From assembly GCA_964587835.1 (NCBI GenBank), contig CAZPMN010000011.1, forward strand, positions 1 to 64,000: a DNA stretch of 64,000 nt, read 5' to 3'. Under the pieces are notes generated by a model. It made no database searches, had not been told where the DNA came from, and was given only the letters and a program-made list of their open reading frames with translations. Below, one piece after another: positions 26,579 through 35,232 of the stretch (its first letter is position 1; every line of letters begins with the position of its first letter). Position numbers and translations under genes: made by a program. This stretch comes from Erginobacter sp964587835 (lineage in GTDB: Bacteria > Auribacterota > Erginobacteria > Erginobacterales > Erginobacteraceae).

Positions 26579-28636
26579 TTACGACAATAGCAGTTTCTTG
26601 AATTTTCCTTCGTCGATTATCTCCACCTCTTCCTCTTCGGCCTCTTTCAGCTTGCTCCCGGGGTCCTCCCCCGCCACCAGGAAATCGGTCTTCCCGCTCA
26701 CGCTCGAGGTCGCCCTCCCGCCCCGTTTCTCCACTTCCGCCCGGGCCTGATCCCGGGTGAAATCTTCCAGGGCTCCGGTGAAGACAAAGGTTTTACCTTT
26801 CAGGGTCGATTTTCGTTTCGTTTGCTTCCCCGATTTCGGCTTCACCCCGGCTTGTTTCAGGCGCCGGAGGACTTTCCGGTTCTCCGGATCGGAGAAAAAC
26901 CTCTCCACGCTTTCGGCGATTTTCGGCCCGATCTCCCCGATCGCTTCCAGGTCCTCCCGTCCGGCCCGCTCGATCTTCTCCAGGCCGGAGAATTCCCGGG
27001 CCAGAACCCGGGCCAGCCGCCCCCCCACGTGCCGGATCCCCAGGGAGTAGAGGAAACGGGCCAGTTCCGGCTTCATATTTTTCCGGATCTCCCGGTGGAG
27101 CTGCCGGGCGGATCTCTCGGCGAAGCCCTCCAGTTCTTCCAGGTCGGCGGGTTTTAACCGGTAGAGGTCGGCCATATCTTCGACCCGGCCGCGGTCGACC
27201 AGTTGCCCGATGATCTTTTCGCCCAGCCCGTCGATATTCATCCCTTCCCGGGAAGCGTAATGCTTGATTTTTTCCACCAGCTGACCCCGGCAGGACAATC
27301 CGGCGGGACAGAAATAGTAAGCCCCTTCCCGGTAAACTTCCGACCCGCAGGAAGGACAACGGTCCGGCATCTCGAATTTCTTTCCCCGCTTCCGCCCCGG
27401 TCTCTTGATCCGCTCCGCCACCTCGGGGATGACGTCCCCGGCCCGCTCCACCCGGACCGTGTCCCCGGGGCGGAGATCTTTCTTCTTTACCTCGTCGGCG
27501 TTATGGAGGGTGGCCCGGCTGACCGTCACCCCGCCCACCTCGACCGGGTCGAGGAGAGCGACCGGGGTCAGCATCCCGGTCCGTCCCACCTGGACCACGA
27601 TGTCTTCCAGGCGGGTGACCTCTTTCTTCGGGGGAAATTTCCAGGCCAGGGCCCAGCGGGGGCTGCGGTGCCGCCGGCCCAGCCGCTCGCGCAGCCCGGT
27701 CTCGTCGATCTTGATCACCATCCCGTCGATCTCGTAGTCCAATTTGTCGCGCTTTTTCTCCAGCTGCCGGTGACGTTTCTTGACCTCCCGGCGCGACCCG
27801 GCCCGGCGGTTTTCCGGGTTGACCGGGAGCCCCCACTCGCGGAGCCGGTCAAGTTTCTCCCGGTGGGAGGGGAATTCGGCCGATCGGGCCTTCAACACCT
27901 CATAAAAAAAGACCAGGAAGGGTTTCCCCTCCGCCTCTTTCGGGTCGAGCCGGCGCATCGTCCCGGCGGCGGCGTTGCGGGGGTTGGCGAAAGGTTCCTT
28001 TCCCTCCTCCACCCGTTGCCTGTTCAGTTTCTGGAACCCTTCCCGGTCCATCAGGACCTCCCCCCGGACGGCTAAGAATTGGGGGGGATCGCCCCGCAGA
28101 CGCAGGGGAAGGGAGGAGACGGTCTTCAGGTTGTGGGTGATCTCCTCCCCGTTCTCCCCGTCTCCCCGGGTCGATCCCCGGACCAGGGATCCCTTTTCGT
28201 AAACCGCCTCGATCGAGAGCCCGTCGAACTTGGGTTCGAGAAAGAGCTCCGGGGTCTTCTCCCCGGTCTTTTTCTCCAGGGAATTGAGGTAATCCGCCAC
28301 CTCTTCCGCATCGAGAACCGAGTTCAGGCTGAGCATATCCGCGGAGTGTTTGACTTTCTTCAGTTCCTCGACCGGCTCCGCCCCGACTTTTTCCGTCGGT
28401 GAATCCCCGGTCCGGAGATCGGGGTATTTTTCTTCCAGTTCCCGGAGCCGCCGGAAGAGCTTATCGTAGGCGGAATCGGAGATTACGGGCTGGTTCTTGA
28501 CGTAATAGAGATAGTCGTGGTGCTCGATCGCTTCCCGCAGCGCCTCCGCCTGCTTCCGGGCCTCTTTCTTCCCGGTCTTTTCGATATCCGGAAAATCGGT
28601 ATCGGGATTTTTCTTGTAATCGTCGGCGGAAACCAG
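26579..28636 (-). CDS. ligA: NAD-dependent DNA ligase
   Basis: About 685 residues. Seals nicks using NAD+. N-terminal Ia domain (LREAIEHHDYLYYV), adenylation-lysine motif LEPKFDG (K about 136), nucleotidyl motifs SRATLHNADEV and VERAGDVIP, Cys4 zinc finger (CPSCG...FCPAGLSC), helix-hairpin-helix repeats and a C-terminal BRCT domain (TFVFTGALEDFTRDQARAEVEKRGG). No ATG, GTG or TTG lies at a sensible start: the frame otherwise runs back into polX. A CTG at 28636, eight bases after GGGAG, would give a normal length. polX ends a few bases upstream. Confidence 0.88.
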   Translation of the reverse strand: MVSADDYKKNPDTDFPDIEKTGKKEARKQAEALREAIEHHDYLYYVKNQPVISDSAYDKLFRRLRELEEKYPDLRTGDSPTEKVGAEPVEELKKVKHSADMLSLNSVLDAEEVADYLNSLEKKTGEKTPELFLEPKFDGLSIEAVYEKGSLVRGSTRGDGENGEEITHNLKTVSSLPLRLRGDPPQFLAVRGEVLMDREGFQKLNRQRVEEGKEPFANPRNAAAGTMRRLDPKEAEGKPFLVFFYEVLKARSAEFPSHREKLDRLREWGLPVNPENRRAGSRREVKKRHRQLEKKRDKLDYEIDGMVIKIDETGLRERLGRRHRSPRWALAWKFPPKKEVTRLEDIVVQVGRTGMLTPVALLDPVEVGGVTVSRATLHNADEVKKKDLRPGDTVRVERAGDVIPEVAERIKRPGRKRGKKFEMPDRCPSCGSEVYREGAYYFCPAGLSCRGQLVEKIKHYASREGMNIDGLGEKIIGQLVDRGRVEDMADLYRLKPADLEELEGFAERSARQLHREIRKNMKPELARFLYSLGIRHVGGRLARVLAREFSGLEKIERAGREDLEAIGEIGPKIAESVERFFSDPENRKVLRRLKQAGVKPKSGKQTKRKSTLKGKTFVFTGALEDFTRDQARAEVEKRGGRATSSVSGKTDFLVAGEDPGSKLKEAEEEEVEIIDEGKFKKLLLS

Positions 28637-28641
28637 AGCAC

Positions 28642-30384
28642 TTACTCCCGGGTCAGGATTTTCTTGAGTTGCTTTAATTTTCGGGTGTTGACCACGTCGT
28701 CCGCTTCCAGCCACCCCCGGCGGGCCTGGCCGATCCCGAACCGCATGAATTCCAGGTCGGTCAGCCGGTGGGAGTCGGTGGAGACGGCGATCTTGCCCCC
28801 CTGATCCTTGACGAACTTGCAATAAACGTCGTTGAGATCGAGCCGGTCGGGCTGGGCGTTCAGCTCCAGGACCACTCCCCGTTCGATCGCCGCGGTGATG
28901 ATCTTCTCCATATTCACGTCGATCGGCGGGCGTTTGCCGATCAGCCGGGTGGTGGGGTGATCGAGAATATTGACCTGGGGGTTGTCCAGGGCTTTTAATA
29001 TCCGGTCGGTCTGTTTTCCGGCGGGGAGATCGAACTTGTAATGGACGGCGGCCACCACCAGGTCGAGCTCCTTCAAGATCCCGTCGGGGAGATCGAGGGT
29101 GCCGTCCTCCATAATATCGACCTCGATCCCGGTCAGGACGGTGAAATTGTCCAATTTTTCATTCAGCTTTCCGATCTTCTTGATCTGCTTTTTCAGCCGG
29201 TCGGGGTCGAGGCCGGTGGCCACCGTCAGCCGCCGGGAATGGTCGGTGACGGCGATATATTCATATCCCCGCTCCCGGGCGGCCTCGGCCATCTCCTTGG
29301 CGGTGTAATCCCCGTCCGATTCCTTGGTATGAAGATGGAGATCGCCCCGGATATCGTCGAGGGTGATCAGGTCGGGAAGTTTTCCTTTCCGGGCGGCTTC
29401 GATCTCGCCCCGGTCTTCCCTCAGCTCGGGAGGAATGAAAGGAAGATCCACCGACTCGTAGACCTCCTTCTCGGTTCTTCCGGCCACCCGTTTTTCGTTC
29501 TCTCCTTTCCCTTTAAAGACCCCGTATTCGCTGATCTTCAATTTCTTGCCCTGCCCGATCTTGCGGACGGCGATGTTGTGGGGCTTGGAACCGGTGAAGT
29601 AGACCAGGGCGGCCCCGTAGCTGACCTGGGCCACCACCCTCAAGTCGACCTGGAGACCGGAGCGGAGGATTACGGTCGACCTGGTCTTGCCCCGAGAGAC
29701 CACCTTCTCCACGTCCTCGTAGCCGGTAAACCGCTCCATCACTTTCTCCCGGGCGCCCCGTTTGCAGGTGACTAGGATATCGAGATCCCCCACCGTCTCT
29801 TTACGCCGGCGGTAGCTTCCGGCCACCGTGATCTCTTTGACCTTCTTCGACTTCCGGAGATGTTCGACCAGGGGAGAGGCAAACTCCGCGGCCCGGGCCA
29901 GTTTGAAGCGGCCCGGTCCGCCTGCGGCCCGGGCCTCGATCTCTTCCAGGATGGCCTGTTGGGTCTTTTCTCCGAACCCTTCCAGCTCCCGGACTTTTCC
30001 GGAACGGGCGGCTTTTTCCAGCTCCTTCAGGGAGGAGATTTCCAGTTCCTGGTACAGCGTCTTGACTTTTTTCGGTCCCAGGCCCTCCAGCTCCATCATC
30101 TCGCTTAACGAAGAGGGAAGTCGCTGGTGGATTTCTTCCAACTGGGAGAGCTTTCCGGTCTTCACGATCTCCTCGATCTTGCCGGCCAGGTCCTCGCCGA
30201 TCCCGGAAAGCCGGGACAGGTCCTCGTCCTTTTCCAGCATCTCCCGAACGGACCGGGACTGGCCCTCGATCGTCCGGGCCGCTTCCCGGTAGGCCCGGAC
30301 CCGGAATTGGTTGGCCCCCTCGATCTCCAGCAGGTCGGCCACCTCGGTGAAGATGTCGGCGATGTCGGCGTTATGAACAGGCAT
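28642..30384 (-). CDS. polX: DNA polymerase X with PHP domain
   Basis: 580 residues from the ATG at 30384. N-terminal helix-hairpin-helix domains (LSRLSGIGEDLAGKIEEI, MELEGLGPKKVKTLY), family X palm with the metal motif VGDLDILV and the catalytic VDLRVV, then a C-terminal PHP phosphoesterase domain (GDLHLHTKESDGDYTAKEMAEAA, AVTDHSRRL, GIEVDIMEDG, ILDHPTTR, STDSHR). Functions in base-excision repair gap filling and 3'-end processing. Directly precedes ligA, forming a repair pair. No obvious Shine-Dalgarno; a TATTGGAG micro-repeat lies upstream. Confidence 0.95.
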   Translation of the reverse strand: MPVHNADIADIFTEVADLLEIEGANQFRVRAYREAARTIEGQSRSVREMLEKDEDLSRLSGIGEDLAGKIEEIVKTGKLSQLEEIHQRLPSSLSEMMELEGLGPKKVKTLYQELEISSLKELEKAARSGKVRELEGFGEKTQQAILEEIEARAAGGPGRFKLARAAEFASPLVEHLRKSKKVKEITVAGSYRRRKETVGDLDILVTCKRGAREKVMERFTGYEDVEKVVSRGKTRSTVILRSGLQVDLRVVAQVSYGAALVYFTGSKPHNIAVRKIGQGKKLKISEYGVFKGKGENEKRVAGRTEKEVYESVDLPFIPPELREDRGEIEAARKGKLPDLITLDDIRGDLHLHTKESDGDYTAKEMAEAARERGYEYIAVTDHSRRLTVATGLDPDRLKKQIKKIGKLNEKLDNFTVLTGIEVDIMEDGTLDLPDGILKELDLVVAAVHYKFDLPAGKQTDRILKALDNPQVNILDHPTTRLIGKRPPIDVNMEKIITAAIERGVVLELNAQPDRLDLNDVYCKFVKDQGGKIAVSTDSHRLTDLEFMRFGIGQARRGWLEADDVVNTRKLKQLKKILTRE

Positions 30385-30392
30385 GATAAAAC

Positions 30393-30425
30393 AATGGAGT
30401 ATTGGAGTATTGGAGTGTTGGTTCT
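30393..30425. repeat. TATTGGAG micro-repeat
   Basis: ATGGAGTATTGGAGTATTGG followed by AGTGTTGG: three near-identical 8-base units just upstream of polX. Confidence 0.6.
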
Positions 30426-30514
30426 CCTCGCCACCGCCTGGTAAAAAGTCCACTAATTACACTAATTGCCACTGATTTTTCCCCCCGCCTCGGCCCCGAG
30501 GAAACCGGTAATGG

Positions 30515-31252
30515 TTATTTCTTCAGCATTTCTTTCAGTCTCAGCGCGTTTCGGGGGGCGTGGCCGCTGTCGTCGTTGTCGAAGTAGCAGTAGACATCCT
30601 TGCCCGATCGGGCCCAGGCGGAGAAGGCCCCGGCCCAGCCGGAAAGATCGCTCGCGGAGTAACTTCCCTGATACGCCGCGCCCGGCCCGTGGAGGCGGAC
30701 ATAGACGAAATCGGCGGTCACCTCTTTCGGAGAGATCCGCCCGGCCAGCTGGTAGATGCAGAAGGCCGCCCCGGCCTCGCTGAGAAGATTATAGATCCGG
30801 TCGTCGAACCAGGAGGGATCCCGGAATTCAAAGGTGAACCGGCCTACTTCCGGGAGCAACCCCAGGAAAGCTTTCAGCCGCTCGGGGTTGCACCGCCAGC
30901 GGGGCGGCAGCTGGAAAAGGACCGGTCCGAGCCGGTCGCCCAGCTCCCCGGCCCGCTGGAGAAAGCCGGAGAGAGGCTGCCGGGGATCCTTGAGCTTTTT
31001 CATATGGGTGATGTAACGGCTGGCCTTGACCGCGAAGATAAATCCATCCGGGACCGTCTCCTTCCAGTCTTTCAGAGTCTTGGACTCCGGCAACCGGTAG
31101 AAGGAGTTGTTGATTTCGGCGGTGAAAAAATGCCGCCGGTAGTAATCCAGCCACTTCTCTTCCGAAAGGTCGCGGGGATAGAAGTTCCCCTTCCAGTGGG
31201 GGTAATGCCACCCCGAGGTCCCGATCCGGATTAGGTTTTCCTTCCCCGTCAT
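30515..31252 (-). CDS. DUF72 domain protein
   Basis: 245 residues from the ATG at 31252, which overlaps the TreT stop codon (ATGA). TIM-barrel DUF72/YecE family: IRIGTSGWHYPHWKGNFYP at the start, FTAEINNSFYRLPESKTLKDW, FIFAVKASRYITHMKKL, GPVLFQLPPRW, FTFEFRDPSWF, YVRLHGPG and CYFDNDDSGHAPRNAL. The molecular function of this widespread family is unknown to me. Translational coupling with TreT suggests a shared role. Confidence 0.92.
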   Translation of the reverse strand: MTGKENLIRIGTSGWHYPHWKGNFYPRDLSEEKWLDYYRRHFFTAEINNSFYRLPESKTLKDWKETVPDGFIFAVKASRYITHMKKLKDPRQPLSGFLQRAGELGDRLGPVLFQLPPRWRCNPERLKAFLGLLPEVGRFTFEFRDPSWFDDRIYNLLSEAGAAFCIYQLAGRISPKEVTADFVYVRLHGPGAAYQGSYSASDLSGWAGAFSAWARSGKDVYCYFDNDDSGHAPRNALRLKEMLKK

Positions 31253-32502
31253 TCCTTTCGCGTTGGAATTTGGCCGTTTCCGGCGGGACAATCCTTAAAC
31301 CGGTAAACCGTCTCGATGGAGTTGAAGAGATCTAGATAGTTCTCCAGGAGCCGGGTGAGGAGCAGGTGTTGGCGGACCTTCTCCCGGCCGGCTTCCCCCA
31401 TCTTCCGGCAGCGGTCGGGGTCTTTGAGGAGGAGGACGATCTTCTGAGCCGCCTCCTCGACCGAGGAGACCAGAAACCCGTTCTCCCCGTCGTTGATCTG
31501 GTAGCGGATCCCGCCGGTATCGCCCCCGATGACCGGGGTTTTCTTCCACATCGCCTCGGCCACGGTCAGCCCGAACCCCTCCCGGATCGATTTCTGCAGC
31601 ACCACCGCCGCCCGGCACTGGAGGGCGTTGACCAGGGCGGTGTCCTCCTTGCTCAGGATAATGATTCGCTCTTCTTTCTGATCGAGGAGGGAGTGGTAGA
31701 CCTCCTCGCCTTCCGGGTCGTCGGTGGCGACATTGCCGAGCAGGACCAGGGTGGCGTCCACCTCCTGCCGGGCGATCTTGAAGGCCTCAATTACCCCTTC
31801 CGGATCCTTCCAGCGGTCGAAACGGGAGATCTGGACCACCAGCGGCAGGTCGGTGGGAATGTCGTAATGCTCGAGGCGCTCGTCCATCTCCTCCCCGGGC
31901 ATATCGTAATTGGTGATCGAGAAGGGGTCGATCGCCGGCATAAAGAAGAACTGGGGGACATCCAGTTTCTGCCGGTACTCCTCGATGCTGAAGATGGCGG
32001 CGTCGTAGCGGTTGATAAAGCCGGAGAGGTATTCCAGCAACTCCGGGTCGGGTTCGGTCAGGTCGACGTGGCAACGCCAGATCCAGGGGCCACCCTTGGT
32101 GTAATGCTCGATCATCGCCAGCGGCTGGGGGTCATGGACGATGACCAGGTCGTGGTCGAGGTGGTTGCGGATAGCGTTCTGCCGGATCACCCGCCGGTAG
32201 ATCTCGATCTTGCGGTCGGTGAGGTTGATCTTCCCGCCCTGGAGGGCGTTGTGCATCTTCTTGGTGATGGAGAAGAAGTCCGGGGAGCCCTGGATCACCC
32301 GCCAGCCGGTGGTGATCCCGACGCTGTTCATCAGCAGGGAGAGCGAGCCGAGGAGGTTGGCCACCCCCCCGCCGTAGTAGGTGGAGCTGACATTGGCTAC
32401 GTGCAGGCCCTTGATCCGGGAGGCCTTCTTCCGGAGCCGCTCCACCGCCTCTTCCCCGATCAGGGGGCGGTAATCATCTATCTCGATCAGTTTATCTTCC
32501 AT
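31249..32502 (-). CDS. treT: trehalose synthase TreT-like GT4 glycosyltransferase
   Basis: 417 residues from the ATG at 32502 behind GGGAGAG. Two Rossmann-like domains of the GT-B type. Recognisable stretches: VSSTYYGGGVANLL, GWRVIQGSPDFF, VIVHDPQPLAMI, WRCHVDLTEP, QISRFDRWKDPEGVIEA and the GT4 donor motif SIREGFGLTVAEAMWKKTPVIGG. TreT makes trehalose from a nucleoside diphosphate glucose and glucose; here UDP-glucose is possible given the GalT-like gene nearby. Related GT4 synthases cannot be excluded. Confidence 0.85.
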   Translation of the reverse strand: MEDKLIEIDDYRPLIGEEAVERLRKKASRIKGLHVANVSSTYYGGGVANLLGSLSLLMNSVGITTGWRVIQGSPDFFSITKKMHNALQGGKINLTDRKIEIYRRVIRQNAIRNHLDHDLVIVHDPQPLAMIEHYTKGGPWIWRCHVDLTEPDPELLEYLSGFINRYDAAIFSIEEYRQKLDVPQFFFMPAIDPFSITNYDMPGEEMDERLEHYDIPTDLPLVVQISRFDRWKDPEGVIEAFKIARQEVDATLVLLGNVATDDPEGEEVYHSLLDQKEERIIILSKEDTALVNALQCRAAVVLQKSIREGFGLTVAEAMWKKTPVIGGDTGGIRYQINDGENGFLVSSVEEAAQKIVLLLKDPDRCRKMGEAGREKVRQHLLLTRLLENYLDLFNSIETVYRFKDCPAGNGQIPTRKE

Positions 32503-32732
32503 AATTCTCTCCCCCACTATGTGATAATCATTATTTCAATATCCAACAACCAGCCCAGCTCACCGGTAGTCAAGCGGATCGTATGTCGGATAGAGGCGAT
32601 CCCGGTAATGATGATAATAACTATGTGTTCAGTCGGACCGAGGATCAATTGGGGAATTCCACCATCAATTGACCTATTTCTACCTCCCGGGATCTGTCCG
32701 GTTCCGGTGGCGGGGCGAAAGAAAGTCAGGTT

Positions 32733-33018
32733 TAACCCGATTTATTCATAAATCGGGTTAGTGAAAATTAGGTTGCCCGGAAATCTATGAGCAAGAGAAA
32801 AGGTGTAAGTACATAACATCTTGGTTTATAATTTATTACAAAGTTAATTGGTGAATTTCCCCGGCTTTGGAAAAGGAAGAAAAATCTCGAAGTCAGTTAC
32901 TCGAAATAGCAGAGTGCAATTACAACCTGAAAACCTCTCTATCTTCAAGTCGTTGCCTGGCAACCCATAACCCGAATTATTCACGAAAAATCGCATTTTT
33001 CGTGAATAATTCGGGTTA
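32733..33018. mobile_element. hairpin-ended AT-rich repeat element, copy B
   Basis: Left 13-bp palindrome (32733-32745/32748-32760), right 51-bp palindrome (32968-33018), interior homologous to copy A with the same blocks in the same order (AAGTACATAACATCTTGG, TCTCGAAGTCAGTTA, TTGCCTGGCAACCCA). It lies upstream of the PLD-VTT gene, in the divergent region with TreT. The remaining bases of the gap (32503-32732 and 33019-33073) show no gene. Confidence 0.85.
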
Positions 33019-33073
33019 AGTACATTACACCTTGGCTTATAATTTAATTTTCATACCGATGCGAGGGAGGCAT

Positions 33074-33121
33074 ATGCTGGCTGACGGAAAACCCGAAGAG
33101 GAGAGAGCAAAGAACAATTGA
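33074..33121 (+). CDS. 15-codon leader peptide coupled to the PLD-VTT gene
   Basis: ATG at 33074 behind GGGAGG encodes MLADGKPEEERAKNN and stops with TGA at 33119-33121, which overlaps the TTG start of the next gene (33118). The strong site and the overlap suggest translational coupling rather than chance. No regulatory codon run is obvious. Confidence 0.5.
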   Translation: MLADGKPEEERAKNN

Positions 33122-35232
33122 GCCGGATCATCCAGGAAGGAAAAAATTGCTGGAGAGCCGCCCGGGCTTCCCGGGCGGCTCTCCTGGTTGACGCCGCTTC
33201 CTATTACCGGGCCTTTTACCGGGCGGTGGAAAGGGCGCGGGAGACGGTCTATATCCTGGGCTGGGATATCGACAGTCGGATCCCGCTGCTGCGAGGCGAA
33301 GAAGATATTGATTCCCCGGCTCCGCTGGGCGAATTCCTCAATCGGACATCCCGGAAACGGAAGCTCGATATCTATATCCTGGTTTGGGATCCGGCCCTGA
33401 TCTACCGTTTCGAGCGGGAAGCCTTCCCCCAACTCACCCTGGGCTGGAAGTCTCCCCGACGGGTCCGCTTCCGCCTCGACTCCAACCATCCCCTCGGCTC
33501 CTCGCTTCACCAGAAGATCGTGGTCATCGACGACACGATTGCTTTCTGCGGGGGGATCGATCTTACCGCCCGCCGCTGGGATACCCCGGAACATCGGCCC
33601 GAGGATAACCGCCGTCAGGATCCCGGAGGAAAAAAATACCATCCCTTTCACGATCTCCAGATGGTGGTCTCCGGGGAAGCCGCCGCCCGGCTGGGCGAAC
33701 TGGCCCGGGACCGCTGGGAGCGGGCCACCGGGGATAGACTGAAACCGCCCGCCGGCAACGGCGCCCCCTGGCCGGAGGGCCTGTCGGCCGACCTGGAGGA
33801 TATCCCGGTAGCGATTGCCCGGACCTATCCGCCGTACCGGGACCGGCCGGGGATCCGGGAAGCAGAGATCCTCTATCTTGACGCCATTGCCGCCGCCCGC
33901 CGCTTTATCTACATCGAAAACCAGTATTTCACCTCCCACCGGGTCGCCGCCGCTCTGGCCCGCCGGCTGGAAGAAAAAGCCGGACCCGAGGTGATCCTGA
34001 TCCTCCCCCGGAGCTGCGAAGGCTGGCTGGAGGAATCAACGATGGGGGTGCTCCGGGACCGCCGGCTCCAGGATCTGAAAAAAGCCGACCGTCACGGGCG
34101 CCTGGGAGTTTATTACCCCGTAGCCGGTGAAGATATCCCGGTGATGGTCCATTCCAAGGCGATGATCGTCGATGATGTCCTGCTCCGGATCGGCTCGGCC
34201 AATCTGAGCAACCGTTCCCTGGGGACCGATGTCGAATGCGACCTGGCCCTGGAGCGGAAAGATGGCGAGTCGGCCGCCGCCATCGCCGGGTTCCGCGACC
34301 GGCTTCTGGCCGAACACCTGGGAACGGAGCAGAAGGAATTTTCCCGCGCTCTTATCCGTTCCGGTTCCCTCCTGGAAACGATCAAGGACTTTCAGGGAGG
34401 GGGCCGCGACCTGCGTCCCCTGGAGACGGAAGAACTTTCCCCGCTCGGCCGCTATCTCGATCCCCAGGTTTTGGCCGACCCCGAGCAGCCGATCTCCAGC
34501 GAGGAGTACCTGGAAAAATTCCTCGCCCCGCCGGGGGATGGACGGAAGAAAGGTTGGATCGGCCTGGCGCTTTTCGGAATATTGATTATCGCCGCCGCCG
34601 TCTTCTGGAGCCGGTCCGGGGCGGAGGGATGGATCCGCCTGGAGTCTTGCCAGAAGTTGATTCCTCTCCTGCGGGATAATTTCTGGGGTCCGCTGCTGGT
34701 GATCGCGATCTTCGTGATCGGGGGGTTGCTGATGGCCCCGGTAACCTGGATGATCGTGGGTACCTCGCTGATCTTCGGCCCGGTCCGAGGTTTCGTCTAT
34801 TCCCTGGCCGGTGCCCTGCTCAGCGCCGCGGCCGCCTACCTGGTGGGGAGGCTGTTCTGGCAGAAGACGGTTCACCGCCTGGCCGGGAGCAAGCTTAGCC
34901 GGCTTCGGAAGTGGTTGGCCCCGAAAAGCGTCCCGGCCATCGCCATCATCCGCAACATCCCCATCGCTCCCTACACCGTGGTCAATCTCCTGGCCGGGTC
35001 GATGCGGATCGATTTCGGGGGGTTCATCCTCGGTACCGCGATCGGGATGCTCCCCGGGATGGCAGCCCTGGTCTTCTTCTCCGCCCGGATTATCAGCCTG
35101 GTCCGCGACCCCACCCCGGTCAACATCCTGCTCGCCGCCGGTGCCCTGATCCTGGTGGTCGGCCTGGCGTTACTGCTCCAGCTTCTTCTCAACCGGGTCG
35201 GCTCTCCCGGTGGCGGCGATGGTGATGAATGA
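33118..35232 (+). CDS. phospholipase D-like domain fused to a VTT membrane domain
   Basis: 704 residues. Residues 1-430 contain two HKD motifs: LHQKIVVIDD (H131, K133, D138) and VHSKAMIVDD in the second half, each followed by the GG/GS-x-N-L pattern (FCGGIDLT, RIGSANLSN). Residues about 480-700 are a DedA/VTT-type membrane domain (LLVIAIFVIGGLLMAPVTWM, FGPVRGFVYSLAGALLSAA, AYLVGRLFW, IIRNIPIAPYTVVNLLAG, PGMAALVFFSA). This fusion occurs in bacterial cardiolipin-synthase-like proteins; lipid substrate unknown. TTG start overlaps the leader-peptide stop. It overlaps the EEP gene. Confidence 0.9.
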   Translation: MSRIIQEGKNCWRAARASRAALLVDAASYYRAFYRAVERARETVYILGWDIDSRIPLLRGEEDIDSPAPLGEFLNRTSRKRKLDIYILVWDPALIYRFEREAFPQLTLGWKSPRRVRFRLDSNHPLGSSLHQKIVVIDDTIAFCGGIDLTARRWDTPEHRPEDNRRQDPGGKKYHPFHDLQMVVSGEAAARLGELARDRWERATGDRLKPPAGNGAPWPEGLSADLEDIPVAIARTYPPYRDRPGIREAEILYLDAIAAARRFIYIENQYFTSHRVAAALARRLEEKAGPEVILILPRSCEGWLEESTMGVLRDRRLQDLKKADRHGRLGVYYPVAGEDIPVMVHSKAMIVDDVLLRIGSANLSNRSLGTDVECDLALERKDGESAAAIAGFRDRLLAEHLGTEQKEFSRALIRSGSLLETIKDFQGGGRDLRPLETEELSPLGRYLDPQVLADPEQPISSEEYLEKFLAPPGDGRKKGWIGLALFGILIIAAAVFWSRSGAEGWIRLESCQKLIPLLRDNFWGPLLVIAIFVIGGLLMAPVTWMIVGTSLIFGPVRGFVYSLAGALLSAAAAYLVGRLFWQKTVHRLAGSKLSRLRKWLAPKSVPAIAIIRNIPIAPYTVVNLLAGSMRIDFGGFILGTAIGMLPGMAALVFFSARIISLVRDPTPVNILLAAGALILVVGLALLLQLLLNRVGSPGGGDGDE

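Noticed and set aside
28637..28822. N-terminal extension of LigA up to 28822
   Set aside because: It would overlap polX by 180 bases and encode basic, unrelated residues; LigA family length fits the shorter form.
33037..33939. 300-codon minus-strand open frame opposite the PLD-VTT gene
   Set aside because: Overlaps the two-HKD coding region; no motif on this strand.
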